38,569 bases of DNA from a virus. Below the pieces are notes generated by a model. That model saw only the letters and a list, made by a program, of their open reading frames with translations, did no database searches and was not told the DNA's origin. Where the stretch lies: positions 1 to 38,569 of IMG/VR virus record IMGVR_UViG_3300026292_000011, one strand, 5' to 3'. Both the position numbers and the translations under genes were made by a program. Position 1 is the first letter of the stretch; each line of letters begins with the position of its first letter. Positions 22,364 through 33,029 of this stretch are shown here, piece after piece.

Positions 22364-25354
22364 ATGTTTTATCAAAAAGATGTAGATTCATTAACAGCAA
22401 AAATTCAAGAGAAAGATGATCCTTATAGGGACAACATTATTGCTAATGGCGGTAGCCCAGATTACATAAGAGAACATGACTTAACTCTTTCAGAAACACC
22501 AGCGAATTGGTTAGGTAAACCTCCTCCAAAATGGAGGGCCTTTGGTGTCAAAAATGTGGCAGAGGAAGAAGAAGAAAAGGATGAAGAAGCTTTAATTGAG
22601 GAGTTTACATCTGGTACCATGAACAGAGGTTTTAGTACCTTATGGAATTATGAAGAAGATGGTAATTACCCATTTCGAGATGCTACAAATATTCTATATG
22701 ACTCAGGTGTATTTTTTCCAAAAGTAAATGGAAAACCAATATATGATCCAGAAGCATTAGAGGTAGAAAAATCCAGATGGGGTTTAGAAAATGTTGCTAT
22801 GTTTTCTTTAAATATGACTAAAGGTCTGGTAGATATAGAAAGGTTTCGAGATCTAGATGATGTTACTCAACTTGCTTATTTTCAAGCTTTAGATCTTTAT
22901 AATACAAAAATACCAATGCTTTATTATGATGATAGGGAAGACGGCAATGAACCTTGGTATAAACAAACAAATTGGGATGGAATTTTTAGAGCTGTTCGTG
23001 GAATTGCATCAGATCCAGCCACATATCTTGGCCTAGGTATTTATAACCAAGTACCAAAATTAACAGCTAAATTAGGTGGTAAATCAATTACAACTCAGAT
23101 CTTAAAAGGGTTATTGAGTCCTACTGCTCTTTCAGCCTATGAAGGTGGTACCTGGACAGGGGTAGCCAACTATCAGGCACAGCAAATAGAGATAGGGGGA
23201 GCTGGATTAAATCCTATTGTCCAGGAGCAACTAAAACTAGCTGGGGAAGAAAACATTTACAAAACAGAAACAGACAAAGGCGAGTTAGCTTTTAATGTTG
23301 GTCTTGGAGCTGTTGCTGGACCAGCCCTTGAACAAGGCCTACCATTAATTCCAAAAGCTGGACAAAAGCTTAAAGAAGTTTTTGAGAGAATAGATTGGAG
23401 TAAAATGTCTAGTACGACTCCATCAATAGTACCGCCAATAAATTTAAGGTTAACTAAGCAAGAAAATAATTTAATTAATGATTTAGATATACCAAAAAAA
23501 GATAAAACGAAATTACGAGCTGAAGTAAAAAGAATAAAAGGTAGATTTGCCGACAATGAAGATTTCTCTCCTGTCTTTTTTAAAGGTGTTAAGATTAGGC
23601 GAGGTAAAGATGGCGAGCCAAAATTTAAAATTGAATGGGGAGACAAAGACGGAAAAATAATAAAATATCATTATCATACAACACCTAAAAATATGACTGA
23701 TGATGAGTACAGAGAAAAAATTGTTGGTACAATGTATGATGATATTATGAATCTCTTAGAAAGAGCAAAAGCTGAAGATCCAGAAGCTGAATTAATTCTT
23801 TCACAAGCTAATTGGTATCGAAAAATGCAAAATACAATTAGGTCAGAGTATGGTGGTATTGGTGATGTTTTTGCTGATGTGTTGTCGGCAACATCTGCTG
23901 GAGTAAATGTCAGACAAAATTTTAATAACACTATGACAATTATGAAAAAGTTTTCTCAAGGTGATTACGATAAAGAAATAGAAGCTTTTATAAAACACCT
24001 AGAAGAAGGCGGTAACATTGGTAATGATATACCAAAAGATTTTCCTTTAATTGCTAATGATGCTGGAAAATTATTTAACACTAACTCTCCAAAAGCAACG
24101 ATAGCTTTATTAGGTATGTTCAGAGATATTAAGGCTGGTGGAAATCCTAAAACTATAAACTTCCTAGGTAATTTATTAGGAGTAAATCCAGAAGCTACTA
24201 TAGATGTTTGGGCCAACAGATATATTGGTAAGATAGCTACAGGAAAATGGTACCCTCCATTTGCCGATGTAGAAATATCTGGAGCATACAGAAAAGACGC
24301 AACTTTTGAAAACCCTGATATTGGATCAGAATTTGGATTTGCTCAAGATATGTTCAGATCTACAACGGATAGATTAAATGCCAATTCTGAATTTGTTGAT
24401 TACATGAATATGGATAAAATGGAACCAAGAGATGTTCAAGCTATTGCATGGTTTTTAGAAAAAAATAGATGGGACAAAGGCGGATGGACAACTGAAGCTG
24501 GAGGTAATTATAGTGATGAATTACAGTTTGCTGGCCAAACAGATCAAGCCAGGGTTAAGGAATTAAGAAGAATTATAGGATCTAAAAACACTTCACCAGA
24601 AGATAAACTAAAAGCTGAAGCAGAATTAGATACATTGAAAGTAGATCAAGAAAGATTTGTTGTTGGAGTAAGTGGACAACAAGGTCCTAATAAAACGACA
24701 AATCTTGAGCAAGCTGAATTAAGTGAAAATCTAACCGCACCATTAAAAGATAATGAAATGATTAATGCTTTCCAGGCAAATAATAATTTAGGTGTTTGGA
24801 AAGAAGATAATAAACTTCAATTTGAAAGATCTCTTAATATGGAAATTATAGCTAAACCTGGATGGGATCAGACAGAGTTTGAAAAAACCTTTATTAATGA
24901 ATTACAAACAAATAATCAATGGTCTGGCTTTATTGCAAAACCATTAAAAGAAAATGTGTTTACAGGATATGATGATTTTCCAAATGCATCTCCAGGGTTT
25001 GAATTATTTATGAATAGGCAAGATGGCACAACAGATGTGATAAAAGAAGTTAATCAAATGTTAGCTGATGCCGATGTGCCTTTTTCCTATATAACAGATT
25101 CACGATACAAAGATCTTCCCAGGACACAAACAGGATCTAATATAGAAACTGAAGCTGGTGTTACAGGGATAAGAATGATGTATATTCCAGATTATGATGA
25201 TGCCTTTGATCCGAGTAAAGCAAGTGAAATGAAAATGGATGCATTTAAAAAATTTACAGAAGTGGTAGACAAGTTAAATGAGCTTGGATATATTCAAACT
25301 ACTCAACACTATGAATTTGATTTAAGGGTTTATAATAAAGGAACAGATTACTAA
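22364..25354 (+). CDS. Large internal virion (ejection) protein, about 996 aa
   Basis: ATG 22364 follows the previous stop by one base; an in-frame ATG at 22346 inside the previous gene is possible (1002 aa) and neither has a strong ribosome site. Acidic N-terminus with an EEEEEKDEE run (about 70-80), a segment SDPATYLGLGIYNQVPKL (about 220-235) seen in gp16-type proteins, and a central part (NTNSPKATIALLGMFRDI... WANRYIGKIATGKWYPPF) shared by large ejection proteins. No lytic transglycosylase motif was found. The protein probably enters the cell with the DNA. Identification rests on position, size and these segments. Confidence 0.65.
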   Translation: MFYQKDVDSLTAKIQEKDDPYRDNIIANGGSPDYIREHDLTLSETPANWLGKPPPKWRAFGVKNVAEEEEEKDEEALIEEFTSGTMNRGFSTLWNYEEDGNYPFRDATNILYDSGVFFPKVNGKPIYDPEALEVEKSRWGLENVAMFSLNMTKGLVDIERFRDLDDVTQLAYFQALDLYNTKIPMLYYDDREDGNEPWYKQTNWDGIFRAVRGIASDPATYLGLGIYNQVPKLTAKLGGKSITTQILKGLLSPTALSAYEGGTWTGVANYQAQQIEIGGAGLNPIVQEQLKLAGEENIYKTETDKGELAFNVGLGAVAGPALEQGLPLIPKAGQKLKEVFERIDWSKMSSTTPSIVPPINLRLTKQENNLINDLDIPKKDKTKLRAEVKRIKGRFADNEDFSPVFFKGVKIRRGKDGEPKFKIEWGDKDGKIIKYHYHTTPKNMTDDEYREKIVGTMYDDIMNLLERAKAEDPEAELILSQANWYRKMQNTIRSEYGGIGDVFADVLSATSAGVNVRQNFNNTMTIMKKFSQGDYDKEIEAFIKHLEEGGNIGNDIPKDFPLIANDAGKLFNTNSPKATIALLGMFRDIKAGGNPKTINFLGNLLGVNPEATIDVWANRYIGKIATGKWYPPFADVEISGAYRKDATFENPDIGSEFGFAQDMFRSTTDRLNANSEFVDYMNMDKMEPRDVQAIAWFLEKNRWDKGGWTTEAGGNYSDELQFAGQTDQARVKELRRIIGSKNTSPEDKLKAEAELDTLKVDQERFVVGVSGQQGPNKTTNLEQAELSENLTAPLKDNEMINAFQANNNLGVWKEDNKLQFERSLNMEIIAKPGWDQTEFEKTFINELQTNNQWSGFIAKPLKENVFTGYDDFPNASPGFELFMNRQDGTTDVIKEVNQMLADADVPFSYITDSRYKDLPRTQTGSNIETEAGVTGIRMMYIPDYDDAFDPSKASEMKMDAFKKFTEVVDKLNELGYIQTTQHYEFDLRVYNKGTDY

Positions 25355-25512
25355 TGAGCTACTCACAAGAACAAATAGATTTCATTAAGCAAAGATATGG
25401 CGAAAACTCTCGCACATATAAACTTCTTATGAATACCCTTGAATCTGACGATGGCGATGATCTTGTTGTGACAGGATCTGTAAATTTAAGACCAGGAGAA
25501 GATGAAGAATAA
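25354..25512 (+). CDS. Small acidic protein, 52 aa
   Basis: The frame reads MSYSQEQIDFIKQRYGENSRTYKLLMNTLES... PGEDEE. It overlaps the stop of the large ejection protein by one base (TAATG), so it is coupled. A helical first half and an acidic tail are visible. It may be a partner or chaperone of one of the flanking giant proteins; I do not recognise it. A promoter-like sequence and a terminator follow. Confidence 0.6.
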   Translation: MSYSQEQIDFIKQRYGENSRTYKLLMNTLESDDGDDLVVTGSVNLRPGEDEE

Positions 25513-25519
25513 CCTTTTG

Positions 25520-25548
25520 TTGCTAATGTAACGAAAATAGATTATAAA
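25520..25548 (+). promoter_or_regulatory. Promoter-like sequence before the second giant ejection gene
   Basis: TTGCTA (25520-25525), 17 bases, TATAAA (25543-25548). Transcription would start near 25555, directly before a strong terminator hairpin, giving either very short RNAs or a hairpin-led mRNA for the gene at 25592. Confidence 0.45.
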
Positions 25549-25558
25549 AATATAAGTT

Positions 25559-25585
25559 AAGGATAGCTTTGCTATCCTTTTTTTT
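25559..25585 (+). terminator. Strong terminator hairpin in the ejection block
   Basis: AAGGATAGC and GCTATCCTT form a 9-bp perfect stem with a TTT loop, followed by six T. It separates the two giant ejection genes. The next ATG is only seven bases past the T tract and has no ribosome site. Confidence 0.9.
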
Positions 25586-25591
25586 ACCCAC

Positions 25592-28500
25592 ATGAATGAG
25601 TTAGAAGAGCTGGCTTTAGACTCCGTTGCAACAGGCGGACCTAAAGAGGTACTTACAGAACAGGCGAATAACAATCCAGACATCCCAGAAGTGGATCCTG
25701 TAGAGCCTGGTCCCAGCCCAGAAAAAAAAAGTCAAGATCCTGTAAGTGTAAGTCCTGTAAGTGCGGAAGTAAGTCCAGGAGCTTATGAGGAACCAGGCGG
25801 ATATATTACGCAAAACTCTATTGATAGTATTGATAACCTTGGCGAAGAAGAGTTAGTAAATCCATACCTGGATGATAACTTTGTTCCTAATGATGGTGAT
25901 CCCTTAACAGCCGATAATAGTGATGATATGGATAACCTAGCATTGGCTATGGGTTTTCCATCTGTAAAACCATTTGTTCAATGGCTATCAAAAAATTCAG
26001 AAGATCTTCCTGTATTTGGTAAGTGGGTTAAAGAACACAATTTAGCAAATAAAAAAAGAGAAGAGCTAAACAAGCTTATTTATAATATTTTAGATGATCC
26101 AAATTTATCAAAAGCTGATAAGGACAAGATCATTGCTGAGAACACAAACCCAGAAACAAAGGCATTGTCTGGAGAAGAACAAGCTAAAAAACTAAAAGAA
26201 GAATTAGAAGATGCTGGTGTTACTTATTTATCAGATAAAAATCCATACATCATTATTGGTAATGATGAGATAGACAATGTGACTAAGGAGCTGTTTACAG
26301 ATCCTATGTTAACTGATGGAATAATTGGTGGTGTAAGAGTTATAGGAAAGAAGAAGGGTGCATTAGATCCTGATAACAGAAAGCTTTTAACTGAAGAGAC
26401 ATTTTTACAAAAGATGTCTTATGTTTACTCAAAATATGAAAAAGCATTTCAAGCACAAGGAGGTGGTGTAGAAACACTTACCGAAGACATGAACAGAAAG
26501 CTTGCTGATATTGTAATGCTATCTGATCCTAAAGCCTTACAAAGGATATTATCAACTAAGCCTGGAGAGATGCTTGACTATCCTTATATCCAGGCAATGA
26601 AGTATATGTTTAATGCCGAGAACCACAGACTAGATGTCTTAATACAAAAGGCAATAGAAGAAGACTCTTCCGTTAATATTTTTAATGCCAGGGAACAGTT
26701 TGAAGTAGTAGCAAATATTCATTTAAAAATGAGTGGTATGAAAACTGATATTGGGCGAGCATTAAATAGTTTTAGATTTACTTCTGATCTTGGTCCAGAT
26801 GTTCAAGTTAGGCAGACAAGAGGAAGGCCTAAAGATTGGGAATTTACTAAAGCCGAACAAACAGATGGTGTAAGAACAGAAGCGGATTTATTTGCTGAAC
26901 ATGCTCAAAATTATTTAGATATGAATGGTGGTTCAGTTAAGACATTAGAGTTTTTTAAAAGATTAAAAGATGCTCCATATCATGCAAGATTTAAACTTAC
27001 AAAAGAATATCATAAACATGCAAAAGCTGGAAAGTATCAGATTTTTTTCAAAACCCTAAACAGTCTTTTTGTAAATGCATTATTAAGTTCACCAATAACT
27101 CACATGAGAAACATTATTGGTAATAGTGCAATGCTTCTTAAAAATGTTACTGAAGACTATGCAATAGGTACTATAAATTCAACACTTCAAGTATTAGGTC
27201 GAGAAAATAATGGTTTAAAATTTTCTGAAGTAAATGATTCTACAGGAGCTATGATAATGTCTCTCTGGGAAGCAATGTACTCAATGGCTTCTGTAACCAG
27301 AGGTAAAGATAAACCCAAACAACTTGGAAGTAATACTAAGCTAGAAACTACCAGACGAATAAACGCACAAACTTTTGATATAGATAAAACTCAACAACCT
27401 GTACTTGGACATAGTGTTGATTTCATAGCTGGTGTTATTAATACTGCTACAAACTTATTAGATGCTGAAGATACCTTTTTTAAAGTCTTTGCACAACGAT
27501 ATGAAATTAAAAAGATGGCAATGAGATCTGCAAAAGAAAGAGGTCTTACAGGAGATAGATACGCAAATTATGTAGCAGAGTTTATTGCAGATCCTCCAGA
27601 AGAAGCATTGGTTAGATCTCAAAAAGAAGCAAGCTATATAACCTTCCAGGAAGAATTAGGTGAAACAGCTAAACATGCCCAAAAAGTAGTTAATAATGCC
27701 TGGGGTTTAAAGTATATGGTGCCGTTTTTTAAAACACCATACAACATTGCAAGAGTTACTTTTCGAGATGGAACACCGTTAGGTATGGCTAGTGCAGAAT
27801 TTAGAAGAGTTCTATTTAGTGGCACAAGAGAAGAAAAACAAAAGTTATATGCAAGACAAGCTTCAGCATCATTGCTTATGGGATGGGCTTTTGCATTGGC
27901 CCAGGATAAAGTTATTGTTGATGATGTTGAGCTACCAGGATTAGAAGGCGGTTCTACAAAAATGACATTTAGGGATAAAAATAAATACGAAGCAAAAAAG
28001 ATCCAGGATAAAGTAGGAGTTAAGTCTTACTCCATAAGAGTAGAGAACGATGATGGATCTTATAGTTATAGATCTCTGCAAGGCCTAGAACCTTTTTCAA
28101 GCTGGTTAGGTATATCTGCTGATGTTGCTAAAATACTAAATACACCAGAATATTTTACAGATGAAGAACAGGAAAAAGCTCTAGTAGCTTTAGCCTTTGC
28201 TACGATGAATAGTTTAACAAGTAAGACTTTCGCAACAGGCATTTCTGATATGTTTAATACACTTGCTAATCCAGATGAAAGACTTGTTGATACACTTGAA
28301 AGAATTGCTCTAGGTTTTGTTCCTAATGTCTTGGTCCAGACAGCAAGAGTTAATGATGATTTTGAAAGACAAGCTTATACATTTATCGATAAACTTATGA
28401 AAAGAGTTCCAGGGTTAAGAGAAAACCTACCAGCAAAAAGAACATTGCATGGAACAAAAGTACCAGAGCAAAATACAAACATAATTTGGCCAAGTCAGAA

Positions 28501-28951
28501 ATATGAAGCAAGGACTGGAGAAGCAACTAATTTAGAGAAAAAATGGTTAGCATTAGGTGGTGGGCCAGAAGGTATGAATAATATAATTAATTTTCAAGGC
28601 GGTACCTTTAAGCTAAAAGATCCAAAAGAAATAGATTTCTTGTGGAGAGTTTATGCAAGCTATTACAATCAAGAAGTAGAAAGTCAGTTAAAGAGAAATA
28701 GTGTTTTTAACGGTGCTTATGATGCTTGGATAGATAGTGATTATACTGATACAGAAGCTAGGGATGAAGCGATTAAGGAAGCCAACTCTCTTGTTGTAAT
28801 TAAACTCAGAAAAAAAGCTTTAGCTGAAATATATATGAGACCACATTCTTTTGCTGGTGATGACAAAGAATTAGCAAAGAGTATAAAAGCTCAGATGGAG
28901 GAAGCAATACAAGACAACATTAGGAAAAAACGAAAAAGAGGTAATAGATAA
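25592..28951 (+). CDS. Very large internal virion (ejection) protein, 1119 aa
   Basis: Pro/Glu/Ser-rich acidic N-terminus (about 1-110), then a long helical body. The middle (LFVNALLSSPITHMRNIIGNSAMLLKN; LDAEDTFFKVFAQRYEIKKMAMRSA; WGLKYMVPFFKTPYNIARVTF) matches the hydrophobic central region of large phage core proteins: the SP-TH-(R/K)N--GN block and the F--TP-N block. A hydrophobic stretch (ASLLMGWAFALAQDKVIV) follows. The C-terminus is very basic (NIRKKRKRGNR). It likely forms part of the trans-envelope ejection channel. ATG 25592 lacks a Shine-Dalgarno and lies just past the terminator. It overlaps the tail fibre gene by one base. Confidence 0.68.
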   Translation: MNELEELALDSVATGGPKEVLTEQANNNPDIPEVDPVEPGPSPEKKSQDPVSVSPVSAEVSPGAYEEPGGYITQNSIDSIDNLGEEELVNPYLDDNFVPNDGDPLTADNSDDMDNLALAMGFPSVKPFVQWLSKNSEDLPVFGKWVKEHNLANKKREELNKLIYNILDDPNLSKADKDKIIAENTNPETKALSGEEQAKKLKEELEDAGVTYLSDKNPYIIIGNDEIDNVTKELFTDPMLTDGIIGGVRVIGKKKGALDPDNRKLLTEETFLQKMSYVYSKYEKAFQAQGGGVETLTEDMNRKLADIVMLSDPKALQRILSTKPGEMLDYPYIQAMKYMFNAENHRLDVLIQKAIEEDSSVNIFNAREQFEVVANIHLKMSGMKTDIGRALNSFRFTSDLGPDVQVRQTRGRPKDWEFTKAEQTDGVRTEADLFAEHAQNYLDMNGGSVKTLEFFKRLKDAPYHARFKLTKEYHKHAKAGKYQIFFKTLNSLFVNALLSSPITHMRNIIGNSAMLLKNVTEDYAIGTINSTLQVLGRENNGLKFSEVNDSTGAMIMSLWEAMYSMASVTRGKDKPKQLGSNTKLETTRRINAQTFDIDKTQQPVLGHSVDFIAGVINTATNLLDAEDTFFKVFAQRYEIKKMAMRSAKERGLTGDRYANYVAEFIADPPEEALVRSQKEASYITFQEELGETAKHAQKVVNNAWGLKYMVPFFKTPYNIARVTFRDGTPLGMASAEFRRVLFSGTREEKQKLYARQASASLLMGWAFALAQDKVIVDDVELPGLEGGSTKMTFRDKNKYEAKKIQDKVGVKSYSIRVENDDGSYSYRSLQGLEPFSSWLGISADVAKILNTPEYFTDEEQEKALVALAFATMNSLTSKTFATGISDMFNTLANPDERLVDTLERIALGFVPNVLVQTARVNDDFERQAYTFIDKLMKRVPGLRENLPAKRTLHGTKVPEQNTNIIWPSQKYEARTGEATNLEKKWLALGGGPEGMNNIINFQGGTFKLKDPKEIDFLWRVYASYYNQEVESQLKRNSVFNGAYDAWIDSDYTDTEARDEAIKEANSLVVIKLRKKALAEIYMRPHSFAGDDKELAKSIKAQMEEAIQDNIRKKRKRGNR

Positions 28952-31900
28952 TGACTTTATCAACTACAATAAACAAGGCATCTTATAGCGGAGATGGCAA
29001 TACAACTACATTTAATTATAACTTTAAGATCTTCACAAACTCAGATCTAAAGGTCATCATTAGATCTGCAAGCGGTACAGAAACACTTAAAACTATTACC
29101 ACACATTATACTGTATCTGGAGCTGGATCTAACTCAGGTGGATCTGTAACCTTTACAGGCGGAAACATTCCTACAAATACTGAAACAGTAATTCTTCAAA
29201 GAGTAGTGCCTTTAACTCAAACCCATGATTATGTTGAAAACGATCCTTTCCCAGCCGAGAGCCATGAGCAAGGCCTGGATAGATTAACAATGCATGTTCA
29301 ACAGCTCCAGGAAGAAGTCGATAGATCTATCAAGGCTTCTGTTACAAATGAAATTACTTCAACTGAATTTACTAATGATGCCACAGACAGAGCTAACAAA
29401 TTATTTGCTTTTGACTCTTCTGGTAACATTAATATTGCAACAACGATTGGAAGTAATACAGGCAATTGGGCTACTGCTACTGCATATGCAGAAAGAGACA
29501 TTGTTAAAGACACTTCAACAAATAATATTTTCCAATGTAAGACAGCTCATACATCCTCTGGATCTCAGCCTTTAACTACTAATACTGATTCAGCTAAATG
29601 GGATCTCCTGGTAGATGCAGAATCAGCAACAACTAGTGCGAGTAATGCTCAAACAAGTGCTGTTAATAGTGCAAATTCTGCCACAGCTTCGGCAAATTCC
29701 GCTACAGCAAGTGCGACTAGCGAAGCAAATTCTTTAGCCCATAGCAATACTGCGAGTGGTCATAAAGATACAGCCCTTACCCATAGCAATACTGCAAGTG
29801 GTCATGCTACTGATTCAGGTGAACACAAGCAAACAGCAGAGAGATGGGCTAACCATACAGGATCTACTGTTACGGATGTCGATACAGGGGTTGATAGCGG
29901 AGAGTATTCTGCCAAACATTATGCTCAGCAAACTGCATCTACATATGATGATTTTGATGATAGATACCTTGGTCCAAAATCTTCTGCTCCAACTCAAGAC
30001 AATGACGGTAATTCTCTACAGACAGGCAGTCTTTATTGGAATACATCAAACAATAACTTGTATGTATGGGATGGATCATCATGGGTACAAGGAGCATTTA
30101 GCTCTGGTGGTTTCTTGTCGACAGGCAACAACTTATCAGACTTATCAAACCCTGGAACAGCTAGGACCAATTTAGGTCTTGGAACATCTGCTGTTTTAGA
30201 TGTTGGTACAAGTGCAAATAATATTCCACAACTTGATGGTAATGCAAAACTACCAGCAGTCGATGGATCACAGTTAACAGGAATGGCTTCTGGCGGTACA
30301 ATTGATATGACTATTGGAGCTGGATCATCTGCTGTTTCTGTTGGTGATACTATTACAAGAGAAACTAATGGTGAAACTAAAAAAGTTGAAATATCAACAA
30401 CAACAACAAATCATTCTCTTGCAACAACTTCTGGATTTGCAAGTCTAAGTCTCCCTTCTGATAGAGAGTGGACTCAATGTGGAGCTGATATAGGAGCATC
30501 AAACGATGGTAGATATTTGTATGCTTTCGTTACTGCACAAGCTAGTAATAGTCAAAATTGGTATTGGTATTATCAATCTTTTGTCCATGATGGTAGCGGT
30601 GGATGGACTGTCGGTACTCCAACACAAGTCCAAAGTTATAATGATTGGGGTGGTTATGGGAACAATAAAAGAAATGACAACATCAGGGTTGAGTATTTGG
30701 AAAGTGTCAACTCTGGAGATGGCGGAACATTTGTAATAAATAGTATATATGGTACAGGCTCTTATGGTGGATATGGTAGTTCAAGGTATATGCATCTCTT
30801 CACTATGGATTCTAGTGGAGCAGTAACCTATGAGCATACCCAACATGTTGGAAGCATGATGCTTAGTGATGAAACGGATAGCACATATACAAGTAGTAGT
30901 GATATTTGTTCTTTTGACTATGGCATTATTGATATAAGTGGAAATGTGGCTAATTTTGTTGCTCATGCTTGCTATTCCAGGACTATTCCTTGGGTTGGAT
31001 ATTTTGGTAAGCAATTTTTAGCTGAAATAACTATTACTTACGATCCTAATGCTGATACATATACTTTTCAAAAAATTAGAAATTATGTTGATGGCTCATC
31101 TCCTCCAAATCAGAATGTTGTTTATGCTAGTTCATTGTGCGTAATACGCGATCCTGCTGGTAACGGTACTAATCAAACATTTGCAGTTTTCTCAAGTGGT
31201 GGTAGTACCAGCACATCAGGCAATATGTATATGCAAAGATGGGTAAAACATTCTTCAAATTCATATGCCTTTACATGGCAAGGATCGACAACCTTTATTA
31301 GCGGTCTAGGTTATAACAATAATGGTGGATGGCGAGTGAAAGCACAAAGCGGTAAAGTTTGTGGCTTTATTAATATGGGTACTGATACAAGCGGTGGGAA
31401 TAGCTCTAAAGAGATTAAATATGTTACATATAATGGCGGTCTTGGAAATGTTCAAAGTGCAGTTAATAATAGCTCTACCTATGGAAACGGTATCTATGGT
31501 CCAGCTCCTTCTGGTAAATATGATTACTTTAATGATGCTTATATAACTCTTGGTGATAACCCAGCTCGTAAAGGTCAAAATAACCATATAAGTATTTATC
31601 CAATTTCAACATCAGATAGTGGCTCTAGTATTACAGTAGGATCTGCAACAAATGTAAATGATGCTTCTAATAATGAGCCTACCAAATATAATTTTCTACA
31701 TACTTTAGGTTTTGCTGGAGCTGGATTTAGTAATATGGGACAAACAAGTCTCTCTGGAGCAAATGCTGGATTAGCTAATAGATGGTTATATATAACAACA
31801 GCTAATTATGAAGGTAATCCAGATGGTTATAAGCATGGTGTTATGGAGCTAACAACAAATGTTACAGCAACAAACAAGTCTTTATTCTTTGGATTTGCTC

Positions 31901-32730
31901 AAGAAGCTGGATCTGCTGGAGGATCTATTAAAGTTATGCCTAATGATGCTGAAGGACTTGAGAGCAATGTTAGTGGTTTAACTCATTCCTCCTTATATTA
32001 TGTTGCCGATAATGGAAGCCTAACTGCAACTGCTGGAACAGATAATCCTCTTGCTGGTAAGGCTATTGGAACAGGAGCATTAAGGTTACCTACTGCTTCT
32101 ATATCTGGTGGTGGTGGTAGTAGTGCTTCATCAGACACTTCCAAGATATTTTGTGGAGCTGTTGATTTAAAAAATGACTCAGGAGTGCAATCTAATTTTA
32201 CATTATCAAAACCATCAGGCATTAACGCAGAAGATATTAGGGCATATATAATTGAATATTATGGAATTATGACAAGTACAGGTACAGGTGATTATTATGT
32301 CTTGCAAATGAAACCTTACAATAGTGGTAGTTCTGTTATGAACAGTACCTTTTATGGTGGGGGTTTTTATTATGGGGGTGGCACAGATGGCTCATATAAT
32401 ACAAACATGAGTACCTACTTAAACATAGCTTATCAAGGTGGTGAATCACTACAAGGAGCATCAAGCTCAACAAGAGCTTCAAATGCTATTATGTACAGTC
32501 CATCATGGTCTGGTGTTTGTTTATATGAAAACAACATAAACCAAGCTTCTATAGATTATTGGTCTATCATGCGGTATGGAACTAACAATAATCAGATAAG
32601 AAAAGAATGGTACACAGGCGGAGCAAACAACAATCAGACAACATCTAATTATGCTGATTCATTTTATTTTGAGCCACGAACAGGCACATGGTCAGAGGGT
32701 GTTGTTAGTTTATACGCAATTACTAAATAG
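28951..32730 (+). CDS. Tail fibre protein with T7 gp17-type N-terminus, 1259 aa
   Basis: Receptor-binding fibre. Residues 1-130 (TTINKASYSGDGNTTTFNYNFKIF... ILQRVVPLTQTHDYVENDPFPAESHEQGLDRLTMHVQQLQEEVDRSIKAS) are the T7 gp17 N-terminal domain that docks on the nozzle. Residues about 225-330 are an Ala/Ser/Asn/Thr heptad-like region with imperfect repeats (HSNTASGH twice), forming the trimeric shaft; then the tail-fibre block NNLSDLSNPGTARTNLGL. The last 800 residues are Gly/Ser/Tyr/Asn-rich beta and carry host specificity. No reverse transcriptase or variable-repeat cassette accompanies it. It overlaps its neighbour by TAATG. Confidence 0.93.
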   Translation: MTLSTTINKASYSGDGNTTTFNYNFKIFTNSDLKVIIRSASGTETLKTITTHYTVSGAGSNSGGSVTFTGGNIPTNTETVILQRVVPLTQTHDYVENDPFPAESHEQGLDRLTMHVQQLQEEVDRSIKASVTNEITSTEFTNDATDRANKLFAFDSSGNINIATTIGSNTGNWATATAYAERDIVKDTSTNNIFQCKTAHTSSGSQPLTTNTDSAKWDLLVDAESATTSASNAQTSAVNSANSATASANSATASATSEANSLAHSNTASGHKDTALTHSNTASGHATDSGEHKQTAERWANHTGSTVTDVDTGVDSGEYSAKHYAQQTASTYDDFDDRYLGPKSSAPTQDNDGNSLQTGSLYWNTSNNNLYVWDGSSWVQGAFSSGGFLSTGNNLSDLSNPGTARTNLGLGTSAVLDVGTSANNIPQLDGNAKLPAVDGSQLTGMASGGTIDMTIGAGSSAVSVGDTITRETNGETKKVEISTTTTNHSLATTSGFASLSLPSDREWTQCGADIGASNDGRYLYAFVTAQASNSQNWYWYYQSFVHDGSGGWTVGTPTQVQSYNDWGGYGNNKRNDNIRVEYLESVNSGDGGTFVINSIYGTGSYGGYGSSRYMHLFTMDSSGAVTYEHTQHVGSMMLSDETDSTYTSSSDICSFDYGIIDISGNVANFVAHACYSRTIPWVGYFGKQFLAEITITYDPNADTYTFQKIRNYVDGSSPPNQNVVYASSLCVIRDPAGNGTNQTFAVFSSGGSTSTSGNMYMQRWVKHSSNSYAFTWQGSTTFISGLGYNNNGGWRVKAQSGKVCGFINMGTDTSGGNSSKEIKYVTYNGGLGNVQSAVNNSSTYGNGIYGPAPSGKYDYFNDAYITLGDNPARKGQNNHISIYPISTSDSGSSITVGSATNVNDASNNEPTKYNFLHTLGFAGAGFSNMGQTSLSGANAGLANRWLYITTANYEGNPDGYKHGVMELTTNVTATNKSLFFGFAQEAGSAGGSIKVMPNDAEGLESNVSGLTHSSLYYVADNGSLTATAGTDNPLAGKAIGTGALRLPTASISGGGGSSASSDTSKIFCGAVDLKNDSGVQSNFTLSKPSGINAEDIRAYIIEYYGIMTSTGTGDYYVLQMKPYNSGSSVMNSTFYGGGFYYGGGTDGSYNTNMSTYLNIAYQGGESLQGASSSTRASNAIMYSPSWSGVCLYENNINQASIDYWSIMRYGTNNNQIRKEWYTGGANNNQTTSNYADSFYFEPRTGTWSEGVVSLYAITK

Positions 32731-32738
32731 GAGAAATT

Positions 32739-33020
32739 ATGCCAAAACAACAAGTATATGATGGAACATTAAAAAAGTTTGTTGAAATTGAGGTTGAGGA
32801 TATTGATACCTCTGAAATAGAATTAGAACAAACAACTGCTGGTGTTCGGTTTCGCAGAGATATTGCTTTAAAAAATAGTGATTGGGCTTTAGCTTCTGAT
32901 AGCCCTTTAACAGATGAACAAAAAACTGAAGCTACAACATACAGACAAGCATTAAGGGATTTACCAGAGCAAGAGGGTTTTCCAAATGTTGAGCTTCCAA
33001 CTAAACCAGATTTTATATAG
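32739..33020 (+). CDS. Tail assembly chaperone-like protein (Phage_tail_APC), 93 aa
   Basis: The pattern RFRRDIALKNSDWALASDSPLTDEQKTEATTYRQALRDLPEQEGFPNVELPTKPDF is the tail-fibre assembly motif (RD--L--SDW----D-PL---Q---W--YRQ-LRD-P). Such proteins lie right after the fibre gene and may help fibre folding or attachment. AGGAG precedes the ATG. Confidence 0.88.
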   Translation: MPKQQVYDGTLKKFVEIEVEDIDTSEIELEQTTAGVRFRRDIALKNSDWALASDSPLTDEQKTEATTYRQALRDLPEQEGFPNVELPTKPDFI

Positions 33021-33029
33021 GAGTTTCAA

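Noticed and set aside
28951-32730. A diversity-generating cassette acting on the tail fibre
   Set aside because: Considered because the Bbp19-like gene recalls Bordetella phage BPP-1. No reverse transcriptase, template repeat or lectin-type fibre end was found.
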